Assembly (NCBI RefSeq): GCF_003711515.1
Contig: NW_021167091.1
Span: 82,340 to 146,339 of the forward strand
DNA length: 64,000 bases
Direction of reading: 5' to 3'
Source: Sodiomyces alkalinus F11
Taxonomy: Eukaryota > Ascomycota > Sordariomycetes > Glomerellales > Plectosphaerellaceae
A program made the position numbers and the translations under genes. The notes under the pieces were generated by a model. That model saw nothing but the letters and a program-made list of their open reading frames with translations, ran no database searches and was not told the DNA's origin. Position 1 is the stretch's first letter. The number at the start of each line of letters is the position of its first letter. Positions 1 to 12,739 of the stretch are shown piece after piece.

Positions 1-1240
1 ACTATAGTAGGCCGCCTTAAGATCGTGGGCTAGAAAGCGGTACTATTAGGCTGATTAGACTTAGCTATACCTAGTATAGCGTCCCTATCTATAGGCTTAC
101 CCTCTGCTTCCTAGATATCCGTAGACTACTCGCGTAATAGGTCTAAAAGTAGCTTATAGCTCTTAACTATCTTTCTTAAGTCGGTGCCTCGAATCTTAAG
201 CTTAGTAGCGATGAATATATAGATATCCCTATACAGAATAGTAAGGACGATACCGTAGAGCTCGGAGTCTTTGATAAAAGTGCCTTAAACCCGCTCGGCC
301 TTAGCCTTTTAGATAGTGATTTACTATAGTAAGTCCCTAACCTAACGAACGCTATTAATCTTATACGTTTTATACTTTACCCGAAGCTAATAAACCTCGT
401 AAGACAAGTTAAGTTAGTAGTTAGGATCTAGATAAAAGAACTCTTTAACGAGCTTCTTAACTAGATTAGACTAACCTCCCTTATCGGCTTAAACCTCTCT
501 AATTAGGCGTTCGATAGCGGGACGAATAGCCGTATCCGTGTATAGGTTAACGTAGGTGATCTTATCGGCTTTACTAAGGCGGTTAAGCTTAGTGTAGTTA
601 TTATACTACTAAAGGAATATAGAGAGGGACTTACCACTAAAGCGGGGAGCTCTAGTAGCGAGGGGATTTAGGGGTGCTCTTAACGTAGCGGTAGTAGGGG
701 GTAGGGCTTTAACGACCTTAGCGATAGTGCTCTCTCGGTCACGGCTTATCAGGGCTTATAGTAGCTTAATTAGGTCTTTAGCGGTGGTAGGGGGCTATTA
801 ACGCTTAGCGGCGGTGGTAGTGGGAGCGTTCGAAGCGAGCTAGGCAGTGAAAATAGTGTGGGTAGAGGCAGTAGTCGAGCTAGAAGCAGGGGCAAATCTA
901 AAGGCTAATCCGGCGGTAGTATTAGCGGTAGTTATTAAAATAGTAGTCGGAGCCGCGGTAGACGTAGTAGTCGGCCTAGAAGCGGGCGGAGGTAAGGCCG
1001 TAGCCCCGATATCGTGGTTCCCCTAATCAGGGGCAGTAAAAGTAGCGGGCGTAAGAATAGGGGGAATAGCCGGCGAGGGAGCCTTATCGTCGGAGTCGCT
1101 AACGACGATAACGGGGGTAGGCTCGCAATACCAATTCTAAGTGTCTATAGTGTTTTAGGTGTAAGTGCGAGGGGGTAGGCGAATAATAATAATAGGGTTA
1201 GGGCGTTTAGGATAAGGTTCTTCGAACTAATCGTCTAGTA
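1..1240 (-). pseudogene. gag-like region of LTR element X, 5' half, RIP-decayed
   Basis: Read on the minus strand, this stretch gives a long frame interrupted almost only by TAA/TAG. A Pro/Ala/Thr-rich leader of roughly 150 codons is followed by a charged helical segment (about 600 down to 50) with an APRFSGKSL-like start. That arrangement resembles the capsid part of fungal retrotransposon Gag proteins, but I cannot name the family. It lies downstream of the LTR at 2,063-2,422 in the right orientation for gag. The window edge cuts it, so any pol would lie outside. The frame holds no recognisable protease, RT or integrase. Function is inferred from position and composition only. Confidence 0.45.
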
Positions 1241-2062
1241 AAAAGATCCTATAAGTGTTCTAGATACTAGCCAGGTTACTCTATATATTATCTCGTCTTA
1301 ATACGAGTAATAAGGTCTTTAACAAGAGGGTGGTGGTGGTCCTAGATTTTACTCCGTGATACTTATCTTCGGGGTCTAGCTTTTCTAACTCACCTTAAAG
1401 GAAGAGGCCCCCCACGATTAGGAGATTACCTATTAGTAAAGGGGCTATACTCACGGATATTAATATTAAAAGCACTACCCGCTAAGCCTCGTGAAAAAGT
1501 ATTACGACCTACTTACGGGGTCTATAGAGGTTCTTACTAGACTATCGGGTCCTCTTATAAGACATCGTTATTTCGCTCCCACGCTCGGTATTAGCTTTTT
1601 ATTAGGTTTACTAGGGTTTAGTTACCCTGATCCGGGTAAGCTACTCTCGGCGGTCTCGTCTTTTCTTCGCCGTCATACGAGAATCTATTTTAATTAGTAG
1701 TAGGGGTTACAAGATCTTTATCGAGTCTATTCTATATCCGGAATCTAACTCTATCGCGATCTAATCGGTTTCTTCTATTCCTATAATCATTACCTCCGTA
1801 GCGGCGGATCTTATAATTAAAAGTATTAATAGTTCTTTAACTCTAACCTAAGCAGTTATTTCTTTTCCTGATCTTATTAGGGTAAATCTCCCCTTAGTCT
1901 TAAAGCGTTAAATCCTTCCTTAGTCGTTATCTTTACATTCTTCCCAAGGTTATTAACTAATAGTCTGTTTAGGAGGGCCGGAACCTCCCTCGAGCGCCTC
2001 TATTACTCTGATTAGGGTCAGAACACTTCAGGGACGCCGAATAAATCCGCCTCCGAGCACTA
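1241..2062 (-). other. leader between LTR and gag of element X
   Basis: Untranslated-looking, RIP-mutated sequence between the 5' LTR and the gag-like frame. Immediately inside the LTR, reading the minus strand from 2,062, is TAGTGCTCGGAGGCGG. This would have been TGGTGCTCGGAGGCGG before one TG-to-TA change, and TGG is the usual first triplet of a tRNA primer-binding site. I do not recognise which tRNA. A 68-codon open frame at 1,491-1,697 on the plus strand runs antisense to the element and I regard it as chance. Confidence 0.35.
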
Positions 2063-2422
2063 TATTATAACTAGATAAAGACATAATGGCACTAGATCGT
2101 TAAGATTAAGATTAGATAAAGAGATTAGTCTAGCGAAACCACGATACATAACTAAAATATAACTAACACCGCTATAACCTTTAGCGAAGAAGTAGATCGG
2201 TAGTCACTATTCTGATTAGGGCAACGTAAGTTAAACTAGAAAGATACCTTAAACGTAGAATAAGCAATTATAAAAGAGGATAATAATTATATATTAATCC
2301 CTCGATAGGGACGTCCCGAGTCTGTCCTTAATATATATATAGGCAGCGGATCCAGTGGCCTTAAAAGGGGAGTCATATGACCGTCTGCCGAACCACTCCA
2401 ACGCCGCATCTACGCGGTTACA
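2063..2422 (-). repeat. LTR of element X (5' LTR, 360 bp)
   Basis: Minus-strand sequence starting TGTAACCG at 2,422 and ending ...TTATAATA at 2,063. It aligns along its whole length, in opposite orientation, to 16,194-16,557. Shared blocks include the TATATATATATTAAGGACAG region and the CAGAATAGTGACTACCGATC region. Start TG and an end that would be CA before RIP fit an LTR, and the PBS-like TRG triplet follows directly. The length (360 against 364 bp) and co-linear match are the main support. Confidence 0.75.
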
Positions 2423-3860
2423 CTATAGGGGAATAGGCCTTATCGGCCTAAGGATTATCGACCTAAAAGAGGTTAGTATAAGCTAACCGAATAGCGAATA
2501 ATAGGTATAAACCCGTATTATTAGGTTAATAGTTAATAAAGACTAAATCGATAATAGTTCGTCGAGTATAAGGCGATTAGTATTAGCGGCGGCGGGAGGG
2601 TAAGCGGCTTTATCTAAAGCTTTACGGAACTATTTATATACGGCCTAAAGCCGTAGATAAAAACGGCGCTAACCGATTAGCGTTAGCTCTTCGTCGGCCT
2701 CCGTCTAGAGGACGCTAGTAATAATATTCTACATAGTCTAGGTACCTCCTAAAAGACTATCCGGAATCTAAACACTTTAGAAGCCGAATATTCGACGAAG
2801 GTAAGCATAAACTTATAGATATACACGCCTAATACGAGCGAAGATAAATAACACACTTATATACGTTAGAGTTAGATTAGTTAATATAATCTATATAAAT
2901 ATCGGTGGCTAGGAAAACTATATAATAACCGTAAGGCGGATTATTAGAGAAGCTCCTTAGCCACTTATTATTAGTATTATAGGGTATATAATATAACTCT
3001 CGGGTAATGCTAAGTAGAAGAGATATATTAGCGATCGTTTAACGCTACGAAATAAGATAGAAAGAATAGCGACTATTCGGCTATAAGCTGAATATAAATA
3101 TACATATAAATATAAATATAAATATATAGTAAACTAAAATATAATATAAAGAATAAAGATTACATGAGAAAAAGGAAGAAGAGAAGAATAACTACGGGGG
3201 AATTATAAGAACTTTTATCTACGAGGCGAATAATCGCTTTAGTTATAAATCCGGCCGAAGAGGGAGTAAGTATAAAGAATAGTAAGAATAAAGTTAGTAA
3301 TACTATATACTACGATAATAAAAGAAGGTATAGTGACGAGCGCGATATTATACAGCTCGGCGAGTAATTACTGGCTATTACGCGGGACGCTAAAAAGGGA
3401 ATAGTAATTAGTAAGCGAGTCGGCTACGTAATTACGGCTAACAGTTTACCGATTACCTAACGATATATAGAAAGAAGTTATATTATTTAGAAGGAGGTAT
3501 ATAGCCTTACCGGCGCCGACTAAATATAAGCGCCGACCGGATAGCGGAGTTCGTATAAGGCTAGAGTTATATACACGTTCTGCCCGGTAGGGGGGATAGA
3601 ACGGGCCTAAGGGACTAGCCCTATTAGAGAGGGGGTAGTGTAAGGAACTAAGTAGCACTATAGATTAGCACTATATAGGATCGGAGATACGCTCGGATCG
3701 CCGAGTACTTAGCGAGACTAAATTACTATATTAGCGTAGAGGGGGAAAAGTCTCCTTTTCCTCCTTAAGTGGAAGTCTATATAAGATATAACTATTAAGT
3801 CCAAATAGTGTTATCCGTTATAGTGTATCTTTTCTCTGGTATTATAGTCTATTCCTTGAT
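2423..3860. other. unassigned RIP-mutated stretch
   Basis: No element could be assigned to this 1.4 kb. It includes an AT-rich simple tract (about 3,090-3,140, TATAAA-like units). A decayed plus-strand frame, 3,164-3,460, starts with ATG and a basic run (MRKRKKRR); within about 98 codons its only stops are TAA, consistent with former CAA. I do not recognise that product. The stretch ends abruptly at about 3,861, where LINE1-A begins. Confidence 0.4.
3164..3460 (+). pseudogene. small decayed reading frame, basic N-terminus, unknown
   Basis: An ATG at 3,164 opens a frame of about 98 codons. It begins with a very basic stretch (RKRKKRR) and contains two TAA stops before it ends at about 3,460. 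Residue composition is protein-like (Glu, Asp, Lys, Ile, Val), and both internal stops could be RIP products of CAA. There is no recognisable domain, and no second copy in the window supports it. It could equally be a chance frame in a RIPed transposon remnant. Confidence 0.2.
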
Positions 3861-5350
3861 ACTATACCGTAAAACGCGTTTAGAGCCCCTAGCCACCGAG
3901 GCTTCCTTACTACCCTAATAGGGTTAAAGGTGCCGATTTCGGTGGCTAGGTCCTATAGACCTAGGCCCTGTTATAGGCTTCGGTTTAGGGCCTCTTACGG
4001 CGGCTCGGAAGGGTCGGGTATAGGGATATTATCTCCCCTAGCCCTAAAGGCTCTAGAAGGTACCTATTTAATAATAAGCTTAAACTAGTCGCCTATAGGC
4101 TAGGAGTGCTAGAGGGGTAGGCTTAGCTCTTTAAACCACTGGCTTTACAAGTCTAGGAGCTATTAAATGCTGTATTTTGGACCCGGGGTTAGAATAAGGT
4201 TCCGGTTAGTTAATAGGCTAATAGCCGTAACTACAGGGGTTTTTAAGGCCTTATTAAGCCTGTTTCGTAGCTCGAGGAGATTAAATTCTTCCCGGGGAAT
4301 CTAGGTACTAGCCGTAGGTTATAAAATAGCCTTAGGGATCTTTTTAGGGTCTATTAGGAGGGGGGCCAGAGGTATAGACGTAGAGGTAGGGGCATAAGGT
4401 GCTAAAGCCCCTAAAATAAGGGCTTACGTTGCTATAGGGCGTTGTTTCCCCTTTACGGCTTCGCTATAAAGGGGTTTAGGCTATTCTATAAGCCTACGAA
4501 CTGCCTAAGCTAGTTCGTCGACCTTCTATTCGAGTATAGGAGGCTGGGGGCTCGGGGTTCCGTCGATAGTAGATTTAAGCCCTACGGATAGGGCTTTAAT
4601 CTTGGGGGCAGGGTTAAGGGTATAGGCCTGTTAAAGCAGCTAAAGGGCCTATTAGAGTAGCTCCTTAGCCTATGCCTTACTAGCCGAACTAGTCGACTTC
4701 TGGGGCTTGGCCGAGGTTTCTCTAGGTGCTCTAGCTATTCTAGATGCCCTTTTAGCCTATTTAGAGCCTAAAAGCCTCGGTCTTTTAGCAGGGGGGCCCC
4801 TAGAACCAGAGGGGTCCTTAGAGGGCGTTTCGAAAGCGCCTTTGACTTCCGAGTCCGAGGGGGATTCGATTCGGGTCCTAGAAAAGCGTCTAGGGGTAGG
4901 CGTAAAGGGGCTAAGGTGCCTTTTCGAATTCAGGGGCGTAGCGAGGGTTAAATCCTCTGTATTACCTATATTAACCTCCCCTAGGCCCTTTATACTTATA
5001 GGAGCTTTAGGGGCGTTAGGGCTATTCGGAGTGTTAGGGGCGTTATTATGGCTAGCGTTATAGGTAGTGGGTTGCTGTTTATGGCGTTATGGTTAGGTGG
5101 AGGTCGCGGGTGCGGCTCTGCGCGGCTAGGCCTGCTGCTTTATTAGCGTGGGCGCACGGGCCACGTCAGACTTTCCCCCCGCACGCGGGGGAGTAGGCCC
5201 GTTTCCAGGCATTTTCGCACTTATAATACGCCTAAATCAGCGTCTACGCGATATAGGGCTATAGATAGGCGTATAGAGCTTAAAAAAAGCGATCGATTAA
5301 TATAGGTTTTGAGTGGTTTAGGGCGTTTACGCGTAAAACATAGGTCCCCC
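3861..5350 (-). mobile_element. LINE1-A: 5' fragment of Tad-like LINE, ORF1 only
   Basis: Aligns with LINE1-B from about 14,550 down to 13,070 and with LINE1-C from about 20,744 to 22,240, all read in element sense. It holds the 5' end and most of ORF1 (ATG at 5,212 on the minus strand, MPGN-type start as in the other copies) with RIP stops. Similarity ends sharply at 3,861 (ACTATACCGTAAAACG shared, nothing beyond), so EN, RT, RNase H and the 3' end are missing. Losing the 3' end rather than the 5' end is the reverse of normal LINE truncation and points to a later deletion or recombination. An open frame on the plus strand here (4,707-5,063) is antisense to ORF1 and not a gene. Confidence 0.75.
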
Positions 5351-5685
5351 CACGTGAGTTATATGGGTAGGTGAGTCCTTAACTTATAACTATAGCTTAA
5401 ACGGTATTTTAGTCGTTAAAGGAGGTTATTTCCCAGGTTATAATAAAGATAGCCTTTTATAAATCGGTGAGAAGGTGCTAAATTAGAAAATTGATATTAG
5501 AATCGCTTATCATAATTGGCTTACTAGTATTAGCATTTACTATAATTAGCTAGTAAATATCGGATAAGGCTCTTTACTTATTATTAGATAATAGGCGGAG
5601 TTATTCTATAATAAAGGAAAATAAAAGGAGGTAGCTATACATTACTATAAAGGCAGGTTAAACGGCTATAATTTCTTTATTAGTT
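5351..5685. other. unassigned spacer between LINE1-A and LINE2-a
   Basis: About 335 bp of AT-rich, RIPed sequence. No reading frame or match to the other elements in the window was found. No target duplication could be assigned to either neighbour here. Confidence 0.4.
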
Positions 5686-8600
5686 TATTATTATTATCGT
5701 TATTAGTCTTCTTCTTACTCCGCTATTCTATCTAATCTATAGGAGCCTAGTTTAGACTATATAGTCTTTCTCGGGTAGCTATAAAGAGGAAACCACGGGA
5801 TCCTACGGAAAACCTCTATACTTATCCTTAATTAGAGTAATGCCGCTACAGGGCCGATATAGCCCTGGTTTATCCCTTCTATATATCTAGATTATATCTC
5901 TAGGCTGATAGCTAATGCGAAGGGTAATATACTATGGCTCGGGTTAGCCTAGGCCGGTCGTTAGTAAGGGGGCGGGGGCTAAAAGAGTGCCGCGGCGTTT
6001 CCGCTATATAGCGGCCGCGGTATACTATCTCCGGCCTCCGTATATCCCCGGGAATTATACTTATTATTCCTTTTATTTACTTAATAAAGGGTAGTGTAGG
6101 CGTTCCTGCCTCCCTTAGAGGGAGGGGGGGGGGTGCTTACTATATCCGGTGGTAGACAGGGAGGGTAGGACTCCGCCGATACCTGTAAAGAATAGTATAT
6201 AGTTAATAAAGGGTAAGGTTATCCTCCTTTTTCGTTTTCTCTTTCCTATAACGCTATAAAGCTTATTATACGTATTCCTTATTATATTCCCGCCTATAGT
6301 CTTATAGGCCTGCCGCCGTGGTGTTATACTAACTAGTAGTAACGTTTAGTTCTTTATACTTAATTTATACTTTTCCTATCTAGTTTTAGTACGTAGTCTA
6401 TAAATCGTAGGTAGCGTTACGGTAGCGTAGGGTTAATTAGGTAGTATAATAATAATAGTAATTATAATTTCGATATTAACCTTAAATATCGTCTTAATAT
6501 AAGTATCTCCATATTATAATAGCATTAGAATAATAGCGTACTAATAGCCGTAGATACCTTCTCCTAGTAGTAATAACCGTTATTATAAAAAAGGTATTAT
6601 TCGTGTTATACTATATATATACCCTAGTAGTGCCGAAGTAGTATCGCGGCAGCTAATATATAGTAGTTACTTATATTATAGCAAGCGTCTACGAACCTAT
6701 ACGGATATCGTTGAAGCCTACGCTAATACTATAGGTATTAGTACTATATACTTTTCATACGCTAATAGGCAATACCTATATAAGGATATAAGTCGTCTTT
6801 ATACTATTAAGGTACCGCCGGTATATTAAGGTAGTCTAACTAATCGATAAGTCACCCCCGTTACTAAGAAGTAGTAATAACGTCTTATAAACGTTTATAG
6901 TCTTTACCTATTAGTAAAGGCTACCGGTAATGGTAGTATCGCTATAATAAGTAGTCTCCTTTTAATATACGGTAGCGCTTTACTAATAACCTATAGGCTA
7001 AGGAGCGTCTAAAAACGGCGGCTTTACCCTTTAGATAGGCTATCGCTCGGGCGCTACCTTCCGGCGATAGCCGTGGCGGTACCTTATTAGTGGAGGTTGT
7101 TCTATAGGATATACTCCGCCGAACCTATCGCCTAGAGGGTATAATAGGTATTTTACTAGACTATTATATACGTAGTCCTTTTCTAACTTCGCTACGGCGC
7201 CTCTGTAGTAATAGTATAGCTAACTAGTTCTAGGGCCTCGAGTATGTTAAGAGTAGCGTTAGCGCCTCTAAGGCGGGTAATACTACTAGTAAGGAGTAAA
7301 TGAGGCTTTAGCCGATAATGCTTTAATACCGCTGGGGTCCTTACTTATAGGGCACTTATTTAATACTAAACCGGACCGTTATATTACCTTTTCCCCGTTA
7401 CGGTACTACCGCACTCTTATAGGCTTTTATAACTTTAAGGACGAGGCGGAAGTCATTAAGACTCTTTCGTTATAGGAACTACTTAGCTATTACCCCGGCT
7501 TTTAATTTATAGTCTAGTATATTATATAGATCTCCTTTAGTCGTAAGTAGTCTCTTTATAGTACTAAAAAGCTCTTTACGCTTTTCCTCGGTTATATCCA
7601 AGTATTAGAGTACTACGTGCTCTACTATCTCTGCCCCTTTATCGCCGTAAGGGCACCGCGTTATTAGAAATCCCGGTACCCTTATTTTAGCTAGGAAACC
7701 TCGTAGGCCTAGTTTTTCTTATCTAATCTAGGTAAGTATAGAGCTTTATAGCTTAAGGAGTCCTTTATATTTCCGCAGGGAGTATTATATCGGGGGGCGG
7801 CTTAATACCGCTATAGTATAGGTTTAAGGCCACTATGCTTCCGCCTGGGCTTAACCCTATTCCCTTATAAGGGCCTTCCTCTGGGGCGACGTTCCGGCCT
7901 AGGTTATTAGGGCGGCAACCTATACTATCTATATAAGGGTAGTATAGGTCCTATAATACTAATTCGGTATTATTAGGGCTCTTACCGTAATATATACTCC
8001 GGCTAGTATCTTATTTTCCGTCCTTTTCTCTTATATTCGAAAGATCTTTTAGACGCTTAGGCTTAAGAGATATAAGTTTAGGGGGGGGGGGATAAAGGTC
8101 TTGTTTTCGAGGACCCTAACCGGCGTAGCCTTATAGGCTCCGGCTACTAATCGAAGGTATCGGTTCTATACTGCTATAAGTGCCGCTACGGGGCTATACT
8201 AGGGGCCGGCCCCTATATTATAAACGGTTAAAGCGTAATAGGTAACTACTACTCTTATTACTACGAGGTATAATCTTCTTATATCTATAAAGCTTTACCC
8301 CTACACTACTATACTGAGCCTTAAGAGGGCGTATATTTAGGTAGCTAGTCGGTCTTTTACCTTTTTAGCGTATTACCGGAAATCGAGTTTCTTATTAAGC
8401 AAGACGCTTAGGAGTCTTATCGCCTTTATAACTAGTATCGAAATAGCGCTACGGGGGAGCGGGGTAGGGGAAGGTTAGCGTGACTTTATAAAAGGGATAT
8501 AGATATACTTAGCTAGTTTCAATTATAGTCCGCTCGTTATCTCCTAGTTTAGGTAAGTACGCTACGCGGCGATACGACGGTACTACATATATACCTGGAA

Positions 8601-9398
8601 TCTGCTAAAAGCGATAATAATCGTGTTATTAGTAAAACCTATTACTATCGTTTTAAGGACCTTTTCTAGCGCCTCGTAAAGGGTAGAGCTATAAAGAATC
8701 AAGAGGATAGGGGAGATCGGTGAGCCTTATAATATACCCCCGCGGAGGTACTATAAGGGGGCTATTTTACTATTAAGTAGTAGTTAGTCTATATAGTCTT
8801 AGAGGAAGCTACTAATTAGGGTAATAAGCTATTAAGGGAAGCCTTTTCTTTTAAGTACCTTAAAGAGGCGGGAGTAAAAGATAGTATCGCAAGCGCCTTT
8901 ACTATCTAGTTAGAGTATTAAAGCGGTGCCGCTATAGGCTTAGCTCGCCGTTATAGCCTCCGTAACTCTTTATACTACTATCTTTATACTCCGTCTAATC
9001 CGGGTATTTATTTATCTTTCTAGAATAAGTCGATACTCCTCCGCTATAGCGGTAATATAATCGGCTAGTATCCCTTTAAGGACCTTACCTAGTATATTAA
9101 GGAGTAATATTAGTCGCTAGCCCTTTACTATCTTATAATCGACTAACGGCCGGCCTTCTTTCTTAAGGACTACTATAATAGCGTAATAGTACCTTTCCGG
9201 GTAATAGCCTATTTCGAGGCACCCTATACAGATATCACTTAGCCTTTAGTATAAGGGAGGTTTATATACTTTTAGAAGCCCTGCTAGGAGCCTATTAGGC
9301 CTTAGTCCCGCTTAGGGTTTACTTTTCTTAAGGCGCCTTTATATATTCGCTACAGTAATATCGTGGCGGATATCCTATCTAGGGGGGAATTCCGCGCT
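5686..9398 (-). mobile_element. LINE2-a: 3' part of Tad-like LINE family 2
   Basis: Co-linear with LINE2-b (31,691 to about 35,400) and LINE2-c (52,540 to about 56,240). The 3' end at the left has the family's (AAT)n-like tail, seen as TTATTATTATT on the plus strand, followed by ACTCCGCTAT. The 3' UTR, RNase H-like region and part of RT are present. The RT box around 8,610-8,640 reads G-F-T-N-N on the minus strand where an active LINE has F-A-D-D, so the copy is dead. The 5' part (ORF1, EN) is absent: the copy stops at about 9,398 and runs straight into LINE1-B. Confidence 0.75.
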
Positions 9399-12300
9399 TA
9401 GCGGCTATAGCCTACGATAGTCCTCTAGGGGGCCTAGTAGGGTGGCCTAGGGAGCCGTCGGTATAAAAAATAGCAGCCTATTCCCCTAGGCCTTATTGTA
9501 TTTTAACGAGGGCTTCCAGGTAGGCTTTTTTCTAATCAAGGGTATCGGGGCCAGGGCCAGGGTTAGTGGCTATAATACGCCGGTCTTTAGGGAAAAAGGG
9601 CCTTAGATCCGCTAAGGGTTCCGAAGCCCAGGGGGCCTCCTACCTTGCCGAAGGGCCCTCGATATCCTAAGACTAACCTATTAAAGCCGCTATTTCTAAG
9701 CCTAGCCTAAATAGCTATATACTAGGCAGAAGGTTCTATAGCCGTAAGGCCTTCGTGGTTTTCGCCTTCGTGGTTTTCGCTTAGTAGGAGCTAGCGTCTA
9801 ATAGGGTGGTTCGGTAGGAATTTTAAGGTTCTAAAGGCATAAAGCCTATTAGACCTATTTAACCGAACCGCCGCTAAGGGGACTACTGCTTCGAGTTCTA
9901 AAGGCCGTAAAGGGGCCCCCCTAAAAGCACCTAAGGCCCTGACTAGGGCCCCGTACTATAATCGTTCTAGACGATCCACAAGGTGTTTTTTCGGTGATTT
10001 AGGGTCCTACTAGAGCTACAAGCTAAAATCGGCTAAGAGGGCTATACAGGCTATATATAGCTACCGTAGAGCCTTAAAGGAAAGGCCCCTCTACGAGCTA
10101 GCTAGCCTGTATAGCCTATTTAGGGCCCCTAAAGCCGAATTCAGTCTTTTTTCGATATAGGGTTTAGAGGATAGCTTAGGATCTAACTAGACCCCTAGCC
10201 ACCTAATAGTACCTAGCGCGGGTTTAACTAAGTACCCGCCTATAGTGACCGGAGTATCTTCTTTAAAGCGTCTTCGATAAAAGTAAATAAGCTCTGTTTT
10301 TTCAGGGTCGAAAAGGACTTAGTTGACTTTTACTACGTCGAAAAGGGAGGCTACGGCTTTTTGTAGGGTTTTATAGTTTTTCCTAGTTAACGTAAACGCT
10401 ATAGATAGCTGGAAATCGTCTATATAGGATAACTAAAGACCCTGAAAATCCGGTCCCGTTATAACCTTTCTAATATAAATTAGGAAGAGGATAGGGGAAA
10501 CCGGAGAGCCTTATAGAACCCCTATATTTAAGGAGGTAGGCTGCTAGACCTGCCCCTCGAAGGCTAGTTAGATTCGCCTATTTTCTATAAAAGAGGCTAC
10601 CCATTTAACTAGGTTCGAGGGTAGTTAGAGTGCCTAAAGGGTCCTAAGTAGCTAGGGACGGGCGACGTGATCGAAGGCTCCTTTAATATCTAGAAACAGC
10701 GTGGAAATCACAGGATTTTAGCGTGATTTACGCTATTTTTCGATATAGTAGAGGAGGAGAAGGGCTATATCGATAGTAGAGCGTTATTTTCTTCCCCCTA
10801 TTTAACTAGGGTGTAAAAGATCGTCGCGGGTAATAGCTATAAAGCTAAGCCTAGCAGCTATAACCCTTTTAAGGACTTTACCTAGGCAGTTTAGAAGGGC
10901 TATAATCCTATAAGACTTAGGATTTACATAGTCATTCTTTCCCGGCTTTAGTAAAATAAGCCCTAGAGCTTCTTTCTAGCAGATAGGGTAGTGGCCTACT
11001 ATAAGCAGTGCTATATAGGCTTATAAAAAGGACCCGAGGATAATCTTATAGGCCTACTGGATCGGCTTTAGACTAACCCTATTAGGCCCTAGGGCTTTCC
11101 CCTTAGTAGTACCGAAGATAGCGCGTTATAGTTCGGCAGCCTAAAGGCTAGGCTACTCCCACGGTCTTCTAAGGACCTTACTGCGTGATCTAGTTAGGCT
11201 CTAGGGGCCGGTAGAAGGGTAAAAGAGGCCTGGGTCCCCCGAAGGGCCTATAAATATAGGGGCTTCGGGGGCGTCGGTGGCGGAGGGTATAGGAAAAAGG
11301 GTCTGAAGTAGGGCGTTATATTTATCTTCGAAGGCGTAGGCCTTCTGCTTCGTAGGCGTTTAAATCGGTGGGATTTTCGCGTTAAGGCCGCTTTTCGTAT
11401 AGTTATAGGCCTTAAAGACTTTAAGGCCTTCGGCGTAGGCTAGGAAGGCTTCCCAGTAATCGTTTTTTGCTATTTTACCCGCCCGATAATAGGCGTTTCG
11501 AGCTTCTTTCCAGGAGGCTTCTAGAGGTGCCTAGGAGGCTAATACCCCCTTTTTTACCTTTCGAAACGCCCTAAAGGCCCTATTAGCTGATTGTCGCAGG
11601 GCCTTTAGCTCTTTAGTCCACCACGGCTTCGAACACCCCACTACCCGTAGCTTAGGCACTAAAGCCTTAAGCGCTAGGGTAATAGTATCCGAAAGGCAGC
11701 GGCCTAAAGAATCCTAGTCTAAGGCATTAATAGCCTATTAAATATCCTGGTTAAGGCCAGGTTCTAGGCTCTTTAGGGTACTAGAAAACAGGTCCTAATC
11801 TGCTAGCTTATAGTTATAGGCCGGCGGGAGAGACCTATTTATAGAACCTTTAAAGCCTAAAATAGTAGCTAAAAGGAGGATAGCGCGGTGTAAAGAGGTA
11901 GTGTTTTCGATATATTCCCACTTATCGATATAGAGACGATCGAAGCCGAGCGTGTAAAAGGCTAAGTCTATAACCGACTCTTAACGAAGATTAGACCTAA
12001 AAAAGGTCCCCCCATTAAGGTTAACTTCTTTAGAATCCACTAAATAGGTAGCTCCGAGGCTATCTAACTAGTCTACTAGAGCTTAGACCCTAATAGAAGC
12101 TTAGTTAGAAGCAGCTCCGTTCCACTACTAGTGGTTTCTGTTAAAGTCCCCTATAATAAGGGTAGGCTTAGGGACCTGTAGGCCCTAAAGCACTCGATCC
12201 TTAATCCAGGGCCGGCTTCTAGAGCCTAAAAAGGAGGGGGAAGAAGAACAAGTGGAAGTAGAAGCGGTAAAAGGGTTAAGGCTAGGGGGCTACCCTCGGC

Positions 12301-12739
12301 CTATTATTGCGGGGTCCTATTCTATCTAATTATAGACGTGCAGGATATAATAGGTCTATAGATAATAAACCTCTATAATCTACGCGTCTATATCGTCTAG
12401 AAGGTCGTCGCGGTATAAAAAGTCGATATTAGAGCCCTGTCTTATATAAGTAAGGACTCTAGGCTTAATAGGGAAAAACTAGGTGTTATAGGATATAGGT
12501 GTGATAGTATAGAACGTAGGGTGGTTCCGAATAAACCACCCTTCTAGTATTAAGACGCAGGCTAGTTCCTAAATACGGACTATATTAGTTCCTGAATAAG
12601 GACTATATTAGCCGAAGCCTCTAAAGCCTATTCTAGGATAGCCTCTTACGCCGGGGCCTATTTATCGACGTTATATTAAATAAACCCGATATCTTTCGAA
12701 CTAAAAGACCTTTTATTTATAGACTTTTAGGGTTTTATA
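9399..12739 (-). pseudogene. ORF2 of LINE1-B (EN-RT, truncated RNase H)
   Basis: Decayed pol frame on the minus strand. The endonuclease box I-G-D-F-N-R-N-H is readable at about 12,150. Reverse transcriptase follows, with a GKKDY...SYRP-like fingers motif and an intact Y-I-D-D-F active site near 10,430. The RNase H start (TDGS) lies near 9,450. Many TAG/TAA stops at former Gln/Trp positions make it non-functional. The frame is cut at 9,399 by the junction with LINE2-a, so the rest of RNase H and the 3' UTR are missing. Confidence 0.7.

Noticed and set aside
4707..5063. 118-codon open frame on the plus strand
   Set aside because: It is exactly antisense to LINE1-A ORF1, and the same antisense opening recurs in LINE1-B (14,241-14,438). 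It reflects Pro/Ser-rich codons of ORF1.
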